Source: G963664935 sp963664935
GTDB lineage: Bacteria; Pseudomonadota; Gammaproteobacteria; Methylococcales; G963664935
Direction of reading: 5' to 3'
DNA: 64,000 nt
Assembly (NCBI GenBank): GCA_963664935.2
Contig: CAXXSE010000007.1
Location: 1,240,001 to 1,304,000, forward strand
This document shows positions 53,589-63,309 of the stretch, piece by piece. The notes beneath the pieces were generated by a model. The model was not told the DNA's origin, ran no database searches, and was given only the letters and a program-made list of their open reading frames with translations. A program made the translations under genes and the position numbers. How positions within the stretch are numbered: the first letter of the stretch is position 1; each line of letters starts with the position of its first letter.

Positions 53589-53660
53589 CTGTTTACCCCC
53601 TGAAAACCTCCATTCCTGCGTTGAACTGACGAATTTTAGGGGGGTAATCTGAACAGTTAT
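53588..53660. repeat. Imperfect inverted repeat after the methyltransferase
   Basis: AACTGTTTACCCCC at 53588 and GGGGTAATCTGAACAGTT ending at 53659 are near complements around about 40 bp, with a five-base insertion in one arm. It could be a small mobile element scar or a terminator-like stem. Confidence 0.45.
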
Positions 53661-53839
53661 GCCGAGTATGCTGAATTGTTACAAAATAAGTAACCATTCA
53701 ACTTCTCCCTAATGAGGCGCTATCCGACAGCTGATCGCGGAATTCGTACTCCCGGAAACAACACCGTTTGTACTATACTCTGAGCATTTCTCTTTGAAAG
53801 TGTTCGTCGCCGATTGACGGCAGACACGGGAAGGTTTTT

Positions 53840-54661
53840 ATGAAGGCAAAAATTGTTTTATTGATCGGTTGTTTATGGCCGTTTTTTAGTTCCGCGGACC
53901 ATTTCCACACTCAAGGCTCCGGCAATGCTCTTGTACCTGCCGCCTTTTATGTGCCGGGGAAGGGTTTCTCAAGTGATAGAGTGAAGCAATTTCACCCTAA
54001 ACAGATTGCCGACAGCGCCGGAATCGAACTTCTTCTAATGCCGGCTGGTGAGTTTGTTATGGGTTCAAAAACAGGCGATGAAGATGAAAAAGAATTACGG
54101 AAGGAGCAAATAAAGCAACCTTTCTACTTAAGTAAATATGAAGTTACCCAAAACCAGTGGAAAAAAATTATGGGTACTCAACCCTGGCTGGCACGGGGTA
54201 ATGTTCAGGTCGGTGACCGATTTCCGGCGGTCTATGTGAATTGGCTTGAGGCTCGAGAGTTTATCACACGCTTAAATAAACTGGAACGTTGTTCCTGCTA
54301 CCATTTGCCCACCGAAGTGGAGTGGGAATATGCCGCGCGTGCCGGTACCGTTTCAACCTATAGTTTCGGTGATAATTCCAAGCAATTAAGTGAATTCGCC
54401 TGGTATGCCGATAGTATCTCGGATCGCCGGTTCGCCCGCGCCGTAGGGGAAAAGGAAGCCAATCCGTGGGGCATATACGATATGCACGGAAATGTTTGGG
54501 AATGGGTTTCCGATTGGCGCACGGAAGACATGGGTCCAAGAATTCGAGGTGGAAGTTGGGGAAGCCCTTCCAGTTCATTACGCTCGTCAAATCGAAGTGC
54601 GGCACAAGTTGACCGCCGCGCAAGCCATATCGGGTTTCGTGTCGTTCGGGCCTTGGATTAA
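53840..54661 (+). CDS. Exported SUMF1/FGE-fold protein
   Basis: A 273-residue protein with a signal peptide (MKAKIVLLIGCLWPFFSSA) and a formylglycine-generating-enzyme-like fold: MPAGEFVMGSKTGDEDE, YEVTQNQWKKIMGTQP, LPTEVEWEYAARAG, NPWGIYDMHGNVWEWVSDW and IRGGSWG. The copper-binding Cys pair that true formylglycine-generating enzymes carry near the C terminus is absent (the GGSWGSPSSSLRSS region has none), so it is probably a non-FGE member such as a binding or regulatory protein. It is complete and stands alone. Confidence 0.8.
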   Translation: MKAKIVLLIGCLWPFFSSADHFHTQGSGNALVPAAFYVPGKGFSSDRVKQFHPKQIADSAGIELLLMPAGEFVMGSKTGDEDEKELRKEQIKQPFYLSKYEVTQNQWKKIMGTQPWLARGNVQVGDRFPAVYVNWLEAREFITRLNKLERCSCYHLPTEVEWEYAARAGTVSTYSFGDNSKQLSEFAWYADSISDRRFARAVGEKEANPWGIYDMHGNVWEWVSDWRTEDMGPRIRGGSWGSPSSSLRSSNRSAAQVDRRASHIGFRVVRALD

Positions 54662-54785
54662 TACCAGTTTTCGGTTATCGGATTATGAAAACTGGTGACA
54701 TGAGGAACCTATCCGTACTATTTTGAACCGTAAATAGATTCCATATTTTCAGATCTGGATGTGAAAGAAGCGGCTTCGGGTGTTA

Positions 54786-54860
54786 AACCTGAATCCGTGA
54801 CTCCAATGCGGATAGCAGGGTGCAAGATATTGGTTCGCGGGGGATCGAAAAAATCTTAGC
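54786..54860. repeat. Partial copy of element family P4
   Basis: AACCTGAATCCGTGACTCCA and the following 50 bases (GCGGATAGCAGGGTGCAAG, GGGGGATCGAAAAAATCTTA) match one end of the complete element at 30157-30322. The other end is not present. The rest of 54662-55151 shows no gene. Confidence 0.65.
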
Positions 54861-55139
54861 TACAGCCCCGATTGAAAACTGGGATGGATATATTTTTCGG
54901 CGAATACAGCTAAAATTAAGCTGTCCTCGTTTTTGTTTGGAAGGTTTGTTTTAATGAGCTTTTGTAGACTTCGTGCTGTCCCAGCGCTTCACAATTCCGC
55001 CGCGATCTTTTTCTAAGGTTTGCTCACCTAACTCGGCAATCGTGAGTTAACAGCGAGAAAAGCGGGGCAAAACTACCCTCTCCATCGTAGTATGTTTGAT
55101 GAAAAATTTTGAAGATCGCAGAGAATTAGAGCATAGAAC

Positions 55140-56829
55140 GCCTCATTCAGTTTAATCGTCATCTATTTCATCGGAAACAGCCATCAAGCGGGCACGGATC
55201 TGTTGAATCATGCCATTTTCCTCAAGTCGAAAGAATTGTTTGAGGAATAATGGCGCTAAAATTTGCTTGACGGTTTTCTCCGATGGCAAATCACGCGATT
55301 GAGTGCGAAGATAAAGCGAGTGCTCAGACCAAATCGTATCTTGATACTGGAGCGCAATCAATTGCATTAACCCCAAGGCAATGGAGGCACAGAGCACGAA
55401 GATTTCATAGGCTCGCCAGCACGCTTGAACGGTATGAATATCCTGGGGCTGTGGGGCTTTGAGAAGACGATTGGAAAAGGGGCGTCTAGAATGTTTTGGC
55501 AATTTTTTAGTCCAAAAACGAAATTTAAAGGCGCCGATCACATGCTTTAACATCGCGAACATGATTTCAATGCGGGTTCTAGCACAATACAGTTCAACGG
55601 CATCAATGGCTGACAGCGTTAAATCGGAACTCATTAGAACCATTGGGCCTTTTGAGGTGACGGCGAGAATAAATAACACCTGATCAGCGATGGGCCGCCA
55701 TAACAGTGTAAGCGTCATAACCCGGATGGATTCGGTTTTACCGTAGACTTGACAGGTCACCGTCTCAAACAAATGAAGGTGGTCGAAGCATTCTCTTAAA
55801 CACACTTTCTCGCATAGAGCGGCTGAGGTCCGGGTCGAGAGGCGGGTTTCGGTGGCGCGGGGAAATAACCCACATAGCTATTCTTGGCTTTGACCAGCAC
55901 CTCAACCCACCGCGCCTGATGCTGGATTGAATAATAGTGGCAAGCTCGAAATACGCCCCCGGTTGAAAAAAAGGCATCCAACACCAAATAACACAGACAG
56001 TGATTCGTCACCGCAAAATGAATCGCCATGGCCACCAAGCGGTCGGTGAGCTTGATCCGACATGGATTATCGCGCTCGTCGTTCAACCCTAAATGAGCCC
56101 ATCCCTGATGAATTTGAAGCTGCAAAGGACAACAAAAACAAGCGGATAACGACCCGATCAAGATGCCAATGCTGCCCCAACATTGGGCCCGAAAATAGCC
56201 GGGTTTCGTTTGCGTCTCCGATGACTCGTGCATCGATACCACGCCGGGCATCTTGCGTCCATCTTTGATCACCGCGGTATGGTCACCCAGAAGTATCGCT
56301 CGTCCAGCTACTTCAACGGATTTTCCTTGGCGATTCACAAAATCTTGCCAAGCATCGAGCAACGCCCCATAGACATACGCTTTGGATCTAAAAAAACGGA
56401 GCAAGCGGTAATAACCAAGTTCATCTAATAGCCAGAAACGACACAACGACGTCACGCCGATCATTTCTCCTGCCCCCATAAATCCAATCACAATGGCGCA
56501 GAACAACAACCAAGTACTCGATCTGGAAAAAACGCTTTGAAAGCTTTCTAAACTCTGAGAAATATACTGTTGCACGGGGTCTCCTCCTTCCATCTGTACT
56601 TCTACAAAGAAAAGAAGGATCCGTGTTTTTTTAGCAAATGTCTAGTCGTAATTATCGATTTCTATTTTCTACACTACTCATCTTTTATGAACACCAGTGG
56701 GCAATCTTAAAGCGCAGAGCTATCAATGGGTGATAAGACTTTCTTCCGTTGGTCGAGGTGACACATCGAAAAAATGAATTCAGGGCCTGAATAGTTACGT
56801 CAAATCGGATAGAACTCGTGACTGACGAG
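55140..56829 (-). mobile_element. Insertion sequence (IS4-like DDE), copy 1
   Basis: The right boundary at 56829 is set by the point where identity with the inverted copy at 63310-64000 begins (CTCGTCAGTCACGAG). The left boundary is only approximate, after the end of the transposase. The element inserted in the 3' part of the cassette gene at 56685-57329, whose frame now reads into it. Confidence 0.7.
55152..56593 (-). pseudogene. IS4-like transposase, frameshifted
   Basis: Frame one (56593 to about 55800) contains LLGDHTAVIKDGRKMPGV and LCYLVLDAFFSTGGVF, likely the two catalytic Asp. Frame two (55805 to 55152) contains IEIMFAMLKHVIGAFKFRF with the Glu. They join near YARK and LRECFDHL if one base is added. 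There is no A-run, so a mutation is more likely than programmed shifting. Translation probably starts at GTG 56575 (with AAGGAGGAGA before it) rather than ATG 56593. Confidence 0.75.
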
Positions 56830-57329
56830 ATCATGAAAGCATCAATCCATTTTGCTGCGGACATGCCTCTGAATGTGAAATATAATGCATTTTTTGTTCT
56901 ATGCGAAACTTCATTCATTTCGATAAGACGACCAAAATAAGTATCAACCTTTTCAATGTCAGAACGATCAAATATTTTTCTGTTTATGCCAGATTCATAA
57001 TTATGGAGAATGGGATCGTTGAGCCTACGGCAATATTGGTAATCTTCTTTGCATATGCGATACTTAATGACGGGACCTTTATATTGAATAGCGATGCGAA
57101 AGTCCATAAGTAGCAAGTTAGACCTTTCTATGTATCGTTCAATATCGTCACCGTCAAATACCAAACACCAGGATTCAAGCCGCATATAAGACATATCTTG
57201 ATCTGAAAATAGTTTCGTGTCGATGATGTCATCGGATCTCAGACGCTCAATGTGAAATGGGAAACTATCAAATGAATAGGAATCCATGTCAGTTGATCCG
57301 TATTCAAAAAATGGCATGACTATTCGCAT
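56685..57329 (-). pseudogene. Cassette gene of unknown function, 3' end replaced by an IS
   Basis: The first 167 residues (to about 56829) look like one protein: MRIVMPFFEYGSTDMDSYSF, DDIERYIERSNLLLMDFRIA, RTKNALYFTFRGMSAAKWID. The last 48 residues are encoded by the IS and are the same as those encoded at 63311-63454. The NALYFTFRG-WIDAF pattern recalls helical HEPN-type domains of defence-linked proteins, a weak similarity. It follows the cyclase-like gene across an attC site. Confidence 0.6.
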
Positions 57330-57346
57330 TACAGATTCTTTATCTA

Positions 57347-57434
57347 GCCCCTAACGCTGCAATGTGTGGATTTTTAAAGTGGAGGCCGTATTTTGGCCGG
57401 AGCTTTTAAAATTCCGAACCATTGCCTTGTTATG
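57347..57434 (-). other. attC recombination site of an integron cassette
   Basis: On the minus strand it begins ACATAACAAGGCAATGG directly after the stop of the cyclase-like gene and ends CACATTGCAGCGTTAGGG about 88 bp on. The outer cores (AAC and GTTAGGG) and inner arms (GGCAATG with CATTGC) pair as in attC sites, with unpaired spacer bases between. Orientation agrees with the minus-strand genes on both sides. Confidence 0.8.
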
Positions 57435-57435
57435 T

Positions 57436-58194
57436 TTAGTACACGCCAAACTCATTTCCAGTAAGTTCCGTAGGTTTTACTTCTCTTAACATACTAATCA
57501 GTGGAGTGTATTTCTCCTTTATGATTCCCGATTTAACTTCACTTCTCATAGATGTTAATTCCTGGATTAATTCCATTCTTTCTTCTTCTGAATCATAAAT
57601 TAAAGTTGGATCAACGATAATGTAACCATCTACATCCTTTCGGAATCGCTTGATCAAGTGCTCCGTTAAGACACTCTCGTAATTATTAAACAAGTTCTTG
57701 AGCTCACCATTTAATTTAGAAGATATTATTACTCTTGAATTTTTAGCAACTTCTGACTCAAGCCGATAAGCATTGATAAAGGCGGGGCCAATCAGTTCAT
57801 TGATATCCCAATAGATATCCCCGAAATCAATTGCTCCTCTGATAGTGTAACCTTGGCGAATGAACGTTGACCAAATGTACGCGATATTACCTATTACCGC
57901 CTCAAGACCTAAAACCATATCACCTACGATTATGTCTTCGTCAATGCCGAAGCATATTGTCACGCTATCGGAGACTGTATTAACCCTACAGACATATTTA
58001 CGATGTAATTCGCTTTCATCACTGTCATTGGATTCGTCAAAGATTGGCATCTTATCTTTGATAGATAGTATTTTTTCTAACGGATTGGATTCAGCATTGT
58101 GCCAGTTTTTAATGATGTCATTGGAAAAACCCAAGACATCAATAAAGCAAACATATCCTTTGCCTTTAAATTTTCCGTTCTTGCCTAAAATCAC
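57436..58194 (-). CDS. Nucleotidyl-cyclase-like cassette protein
   Basis: About 252 residues from GTG 58194, which has AGGAG five bases before it. YVCFIDVLGFSNDI near residue 15, VNTVSDSVTICF near residue 62, YTIRGAIDFGDIYWD near 110 and GPAFINAYRLESEVA follow the order of the class III cyclase homology domain, including the two metal-binding Asp positions. Similar stand-alone proteins include Pycsar-type cyclases and many uncharacterised ones. A cyclase role, and phage defence, are inference. It lies between two attC sites, so it is a mobile cassette. The longer frame to 58239 runs into the attC and is not preferred. Confidence 0.65.
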   Translation of the reverse strand: MILGKNGKFKGKGYVCFIDVLGFSNDIIKNWHNAESNPLEKILSIKDKMPIFDESNDSDESELHRKYVCRVNTVSDSVTICFGIDEDIIVGDMVLGLEAVIGNIAYIWSTFIRQGYTIRGAIDFGDIYWDINELIGPAFINAYRLESEVAKNSRVIISSKLNGELKNLFNNYESVLTEHLIKRFRKDVDGYIIVDPTLIYDSEEERMELIQELTSMRSEVKSGIIKEKYTPLISMLREVKPTELTGNEFGVY

Positions 58195-58212
58195 TCGGAC
58201 TCCTGAGAAAAC

Positions 58213-58298
58213 ATAACGCCGCAAATCAGCTGGCCGCAAGCCCAGAGCGACGAGGCACGAGGAACGGCGGGTTTACGGCTTAGCTGGATTTGCCTTGT
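58213..58298 (-). other. attC site interrupted by a group II intron
   Basis: Plus strand: AACGCCGCAAATCAGCTGG near the cyclase gene and TTAGCTGGATTTGCCTTGT at the intron border are complementary arms (GCAAATC with GATTTGC; CAGCTGG with AGCTGG), with a loop containing AGAGCGACGAGG. The outer core would be completed by the TA after the intron (TTGT plus TA at 60264), so the intron sits in the core of this attC. Confidence 0.7.
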
Positions 58299-60263
58299 GT
58301 GTGCCCGGCATGGGCATGATTTTATGGGGTGCAAGTCCCCTGTACATTATCCAGAAAGGAGTTATATTTGACAACTTTAAAAGTACTAGCCGAGGGCAAG
58401 GTGCGGAAGGGCGACCAACCCGCTGAAAGAAGCCTAAGTGCAAACCTGCGAGCCAACGGACAGACAAATTCGTCAGGAACGAATTTGAACAGCTTTAGCT
58501 GGCCCGAAGGGGGAACCACAGGGACGTGGTGAATAAACTACATATAAGGCCGAACCTCAGGGCGAGTCAGCACAACATGACGAAGCCCCTCTGGATCACT
58601 GGGGGAGGGTAAATGTAGTGGTTGTGCAGGGAAAGATCATGTTTTTACCCGGGGAGATCTGCCTGCCTAAGTTGCCTAACGGCAGCGGTGGAACAGAGCC
58701 TGCGAAGGTGCGCGTTAACAGGGCAGAAGTCAGCCGAGGACGAGAACCCAATGATGTTGTTGGGGAAAGGTCTGAAGGCAGTGTGATAAGGTGGTGCTCG
58801 TGAGCTTTGGTCATTCGCAAACCCCGACCGGGGAATTGGAGACCAGGCGCGTCATGAATCCATCGCCTATCGATCTTGCATCGGTGGAATACATCGTATC
58901 GAATCGATGTATAGCTGAGGCATGGAAAAAGGTTCGATCCAATAAGGGCGCGCCCGGTGTTGATAATATCAGCATTGAACGATTCCCGAAGTGGGGAAGA
59001 CCGCAATGGAAAATCATCAAGAATCAGGTGCGCGCTGGAAGTTATCGGCCAACCCCTGCACTTCGTGTTGAGATTCCCAAAGAGTCAGGGGGGATGCGCC
59101 GATTGGGCATTCCTTGTGTGTTAGACCGGGTACTCATGCAATCGATTGCAAAGGTACTGGGTGAGATATTTAATCCTACTTTCTCGCTTAACAGCTACGG
59201 CTATATGCCTGGACGATCCGTCCAGCAAGCCGCACGGCAAGCTCAGGGGTATTATCGGCAAGGCTATCGGTTTCAGGTCGATATCGACCTGGAGAAGTTT
59301 TTCGACACCGTGAACCATGATATTCTCATGGATCGCGTGGGTCGACGCGTCAAGTCCAAAAGTCTGCTGAAACTCCTGGGTCGCTTACTGCGGGCTGGGG
59401 TGATGGTCAAGGGTCGGCTACAGCCGACTCGGATCGGGATTCCGCAAGGCAGCCCCGTATCGCCAATATTAAGTAATATCCTATTGGATGATCTGGACAA
59501 GGAGCTGGAAAAGAGAGGGCACAAGTTTATCCGTTATGCCGACGATGTGGCGATTTTCGTCAAATCCAAGCGCGCGGGTGAGCGGGTGTTGGCGAGTGTC
59601 AGCCGCTACTTGGAGCGCAAGCTCAAAGTGAAGGTGAACGCGAGCAAAAGTAAAGTCAGTCAGGTTAAAGACAGTTCAGTGCTGGGCTTTAAAATCCACG
59701 GTAAAAAATTAAAAACCGTGGCGAGCAAAGTTCAGGGATTCAAACGCGAGTTAAAACGCATCACCCGCCGATGCCCGGTATTTCCATACTATCGCGCATT
59801 TTTCGCCTTAAACAATACGTTCAAGGCTGGATGGCGCATTATGGCTGTGGGTTGAAGTACGACGATGCGGTTCTATTCGACGGCTGGATTCGAAGGCGAC
59901 TCAGGATGTGCTATTGGAAACAGTGGCGCAGACCGAGACGTCGGATTAGAGCGCTGATCAAGCTCGGTGTTAATAAACGCGATGCCATTCGTTTAGGGCT
60001 ATCGCGTAAAAGCTACTGGCGTTTGTCCAAAACATTGGCCACTAACAGCGGATTGAGCAACACATATTTTGAACAAATAGGACTCATTTCCATCCGCACG
60101 CTATGGTGCAAGATTCACCATCCGGCTACGGCCCGATAGACACTTGATATGAATTCGATTTGCCCGATGAAGTATCTCTGGTAATACCAGGCTAGGCGCC
60201 GTATACGGACCCGTATGTACGGTGCTGTGGGAGGGGGCTACTTGAGTAGCTCCCTATCCCGAT
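58299..60263 (+). mobile_element. Class C group II intron inserted in attC
   Basis: The 5' end GTGTGCCCGGCATGGGCATG is a typical group II intron start. Domain V is near 60195-60230 (GCGCCGTATACGGAC pairing with TATGTACGGTGC) and a short domain VI follows, ending CTATCCCGAT. The 5' exon ends GCCTTGT, as in introns that target attC. It is opposite in direction to the cassette genes, which is characteristic of attC-targeting class C introns. The length is about 1.97 kb including a reverse transcriptase. Confidence 0.85.
58854..60139 (+). pseudogene. Group II intron reverse transcriptase/maturase, frameshifted
   Basis: From ATG 58854 the protein has SNKGAPGVDNISIERF, the RT core GIPQGSPVSPILSN and the active site KFIRYADDVAIFVKS. 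It runs to about 59765, where the frame must change by one base (near CGATGCCC) to continue with GISILSRIFRLKQYVQGWMA and the maturase part HYGCGLKYDD. Without the change it ends at 59855 lacking the maturase domain. Class C RTs lack an endonuclease domain, as here. Confidence 0.85.
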
Positions 60264-60361
60264 TACCAGCAGCCGCCGTGCCCATTACAATAATATATTG
60301 TTAATTAATCGTTCCGGAACTGTTCCGTTCGGTGGAAGCGATATTCTAAATATTCATGAAT

Positions 60362-61167
60362 TCAGTTGGTTACACTGTATGGTGGGAAAAAGCCGAGTTC
60401 AACTGGCTTGGCAAATACTCCATTATCATTGGTTGAGATATTCACACAACCACCACCGTCTTGAAGTCGAGATAACCGCGAAACGATTCCCGTTGACGTA
60501 ATAGGGATAGTGGGCACATACGCGACAGCACCTACTACAGGATCGTTAGTAACCTCAATTCGGAGGAGATCGAAAGCTTCAATCGTCGGGTTACTGATAT
60601 AAATTTCCCCCTCGCAGTCTGGCAATTCGAAATCAATATTACCCTCGAATCCGAATCTGAAAAAACCAGGGTTGAGTTGTACCACGACATAAGGGTGCGT
60701 ACTAAAATAAGTAGCATCTGCTGGATCACCTCGATATCGTGCGATAACATCCAAGCCCCCTGGTAAAGTTGAGTATTTCTCCCACTAGCTTTCCACTACC
60801 GTCGCGAATCACGAGTTGTTCAATTTGTGGTTCAGATGGCTCATCCGCAGCACATTCCCAAAGGGTCGAGGCGGCATTATATTTTGCTATTTCGCCATCC
60901 ATGCACTCTAGGCTTCCAAGTGTATCGGTACCAGGATCACCTTGTGGTCCCGTCTTACCAGGGTCCCCTTGTGGTCCTGCTGGGCCTTGCTGATTCACAC
61001 TAAATTGAACCTCTTTCTTTTTACATGGCTTTGTCGGATTGGGACCAGCTTGAAACTTAACGATCCGTCCATTATTCTTGAAACACCCTGTATATATATA
61101 TCTGCGCGGGAACTGTGGCGGGTATGAATATGGTGATTACTACTATCAGAAGAATAACTGCGTTCAT
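60362..61167 (-). pseudogene. Exported collagen-like protein with two frameshifts
   Basis: ATG 61167 with AGGAGG before it opens a signal peptide (MNAVILLIVVITIFIPATVP). The frame changes at the (TA)5 run (61091-61100), then continues GCFKNNGRIVKF and PCKKKEVQFSVNQQ into Gly-X-Y repeats (GPAGPQGDPGKTGPQGDPG). A globular domain follows, and the frame changes again in a five-G run near 60757 to DVIARYRGDPADATYF and the C terminus. Adding one AT unit would restore the first junction. The collagen-like part has about seven triplets. It could be a cell-surface or secreted fibre-forming protein. Confidence 0.75.
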
Positions 61168-61464
61168 AAACATTACCTCCTACTTGGAATATTATTTTCA
61201 CAACACTCCACGATTTCGAAAATGTTTTAGTTTTTATCTTAAAACAACTGAATTTGTTGCAGCCTATACCGAAATTTCCGGAGACACAATAGGGAATTGA
61301 TTAGCCTTATGTTACCCGTAACAGGGTAAAGATCTGAGCCATCCAAAACGATGCCCTATGGCACCGACCGGAACCCGCCAATTGAGTTTAAGCCACGGGA
61401 CCAACCTATCCTTGGTTGGGGACTCCCAGCGGGTTACAACGCCAAAGTGAAGTAGAATGTCATC

Positions 61465-62004
61465 TCAGATTAAATGTGGGAAGGTGAGGCTCTCTTGATC
61501 CAGATCCCCATCCAAAACAATTCCCCTTCGTTTCACTTCTGCGAGCAAAAGCACGGCTACTTCATCCATTTTTCGGACATCTTCAATCTTGGTGATTGCG
61601 GTCGGTTCGCCTTTAAGCAATTGGATCTTATCCGACAAAATAGAAATAATTTGGGCCAGGCCACGTCCTGTTTCTTTGGCCAACACTTGTTTATCCAGCA
61701 TGGTTATCGCTTCCAGCCGCTTTTCCCCCATCAACCGCAACACGGTGGCGGTGCTTTGGTCTCCCAAGGCGTCTTGAAATGTGGAACTGTTGCGCGCGAT
61801 TCTTTCGCCTAAGCGGGCCACATGTGCCGTGGGTAGGGCTTTGTGGTCGAGCTTCTTCTCGGCAATCTTCAAATGCTGCCTGACCATTCCTTCGGATATT
61901 CCTAATTCATCGCCAATGGCAACAAGCGTCATCTTATCTTCATGGCGGAATCGGTAGCAGCCCAATTGACGTCGGGTTAACTCTTTGATTTTAGGTCTCG
62001 GCAT
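61465..62004 (-). CDS. Helix-turn-helix protein of unknown function
   Basis: A 179-residue basic protein. The N-terminal helix-turn-helix (MTLVAIGDELGISEGMVRQH) resembles sigma-70 region 4 or phage terminase small-subunit HTH domains; a helical remainder includes LAQIISILSDKIQLLKGEP. It may be a phage-derived regulator or terminase-like protein, but I see no other phage genes. It is encoded upstream of the collagen-like gene on the same strand, 297 bp away; that gap shows only a small hairpin (CCAACC with GGTTGG near 61413). Confidence 0.5.
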   Translation of the reverse strand: MPRPKIKELTRRQLGCYRFRHEDKMTLVAIGDELGISEGMVRQHLKIAEKKLDHKALPTAHVARLGERIARNSSTFQDALGDQSTATVLRLMGEKRLEAITMLDKQVLAKETGRGLAQIISILSDKIQLLKGEPTAITKIEDVRKMDEVAVLLLAEVKRRGIVLDGDLDQESLTFPHLI

Positions 62005-62556
62005 AACGGATCCTACGGAAAAGTATTTGTGAAATGTATCTCGCCGGGACTCCTAAACCCATACCCCTGGTGGGGGGGTTGTGCCAATACACCGATTAAG
62101 CCCTCGGTAATAGTCGTAAGGTTCGGGATCGAAGGCATAGAAGCGCATAGTTTGATTATTGATAGTTACCAAATGTAAGGATAACAAGGCTATTATACAT
62201 TTTTAGTGAATAATACGCCTACGCGCGAACATCAGCCACCGGGGTAGACCCCAGCAACCCGTCACCGCTACTTCTTCGTACAATTTAACGGTTGGCTGGA
62301 TTTTCCCCTATGCGCTCGAAAGAAGCAATGGAAATGATCACATCTCACAAGACTAAGGTTCGTTGTCCCGTGAGGTTTACTTCAATAGCTTCTAACAGTT
62401 TTGTACTGCCCGGATGACTCAATTTATTCGCTATTCCGGTATAACTGTTTTATTGAATTTTATAACCCATTGAATAACTAATTAGTTTTGAATTGTGCAC
62501 AAGTTTTGCCCTAGGGTAGATGTTGAGAAATAAGCCATTTTCAACAATACCTCCTT

Positions 62557-62582
62557 AAGCCAGTGATGGCTTTTTTATTTTC
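62557..62582 (+). terminator. Rho-independent terminator-like hairpin
   Basis: AAGCCA, four bases, TGGCTT, then a run of T (TTTTTTATTT including the arm end). No coding frame ends nearby on the plus strand, so it may close a short non-coding transcript. Confidence 0.5.
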
Positions 62583-63039
62583 TGTCTAAATGCGCCGCGC
62601 TTGTTTTGCCATCTCAAGCGTGGCGTTTTCTATTCGGCAATGTAAAATTCCCTGTACACCACGAGAAGCCCAATAAGTTTTAAAAGTAGAAAAAGAAGAT
62701 TTAATCGAAGGTAAAAATGCCGTCCTTGGCTATTTCATTAACTTAAATGAAGAATGTCAAACGAGAAATGACACCCTGCTTTGAGCAAAATCCATGCACA
62801 TTTCAAAACAGAACAGATAATCAATGGGTTATCGGATCAAATAAATTGGTGATTGCAGGATTGTATGAAAATATGACCGCTTGAGATTCGATTTAAGCCA
62901 CGAAAACGGGGTAAGGCATAGTCATGGATACGCCGAAATGTAGCCAGATGAAGGCTTAATTTTGATCTAACAAATTGTGCCCGCTAGCGACCGACCACGA
63001 CCATTGAATATAAATATCCGAATGTCCGGAACTGATGAA

Positions 63040-63076
63040 AAGCGGACATTCAGGAAATCGGGTTGAATGTCCGCTT
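63040..63076. repeat. Hairpin around AAGCGGACATTCA
   Basis: Thirteen-base arms AAGCGGACATTCA and TGAATGTCCGCTT with an 11-base loop, followed by a further GAGCGGAC copy. Sequences of this GCGGACATT type are common intergenic repeats in gammaproteobacteria. Confidence 0.55.
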
Positions 63077-63309
63077 TCGGCCAGGAGCGGACGTTAATCA
63101 TCAAATTATTCGTTGTAATGACCCGCAAACATTACCTTTTTCGGCCCAAGCTATTGCAATCAGCCCTCAAACATCACTTTGAAACCATATTATTTGCAAA
63201 TAAGAAAATAAATGATCTATCTCTTGTCATAAACAACCGTTTTTGGGAGAGTGAAAAGAAACGCTCTTCTGAGTAAATTAAACATATCCTATGCCCTCAA
63301 AGTGTATTA

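Larger units (their letters stand above)
62005..63309. other. 1.3-kb region without a supported gene
   Basis: Frames here are short and do not resemble proteins I know. Two structures stand out: a terminator-like stem at 62557-62582 and a 13-bp-arm hairpin at 63040-63076. It lies between the HTH gene and the inverted IS copy. Confidence 0.5.

Noticed and set aside
55796..55810. Programmed frameshift in the IS4-like transposase
   Set aside because: There is no slippery run at the junction, so a simple deletion is more likely.
63067..63276. 69-codon frame after the GCGGACATT hairpin
   Set aside because: No ribosome site, no family similarity, and it starts in repeat sequence.
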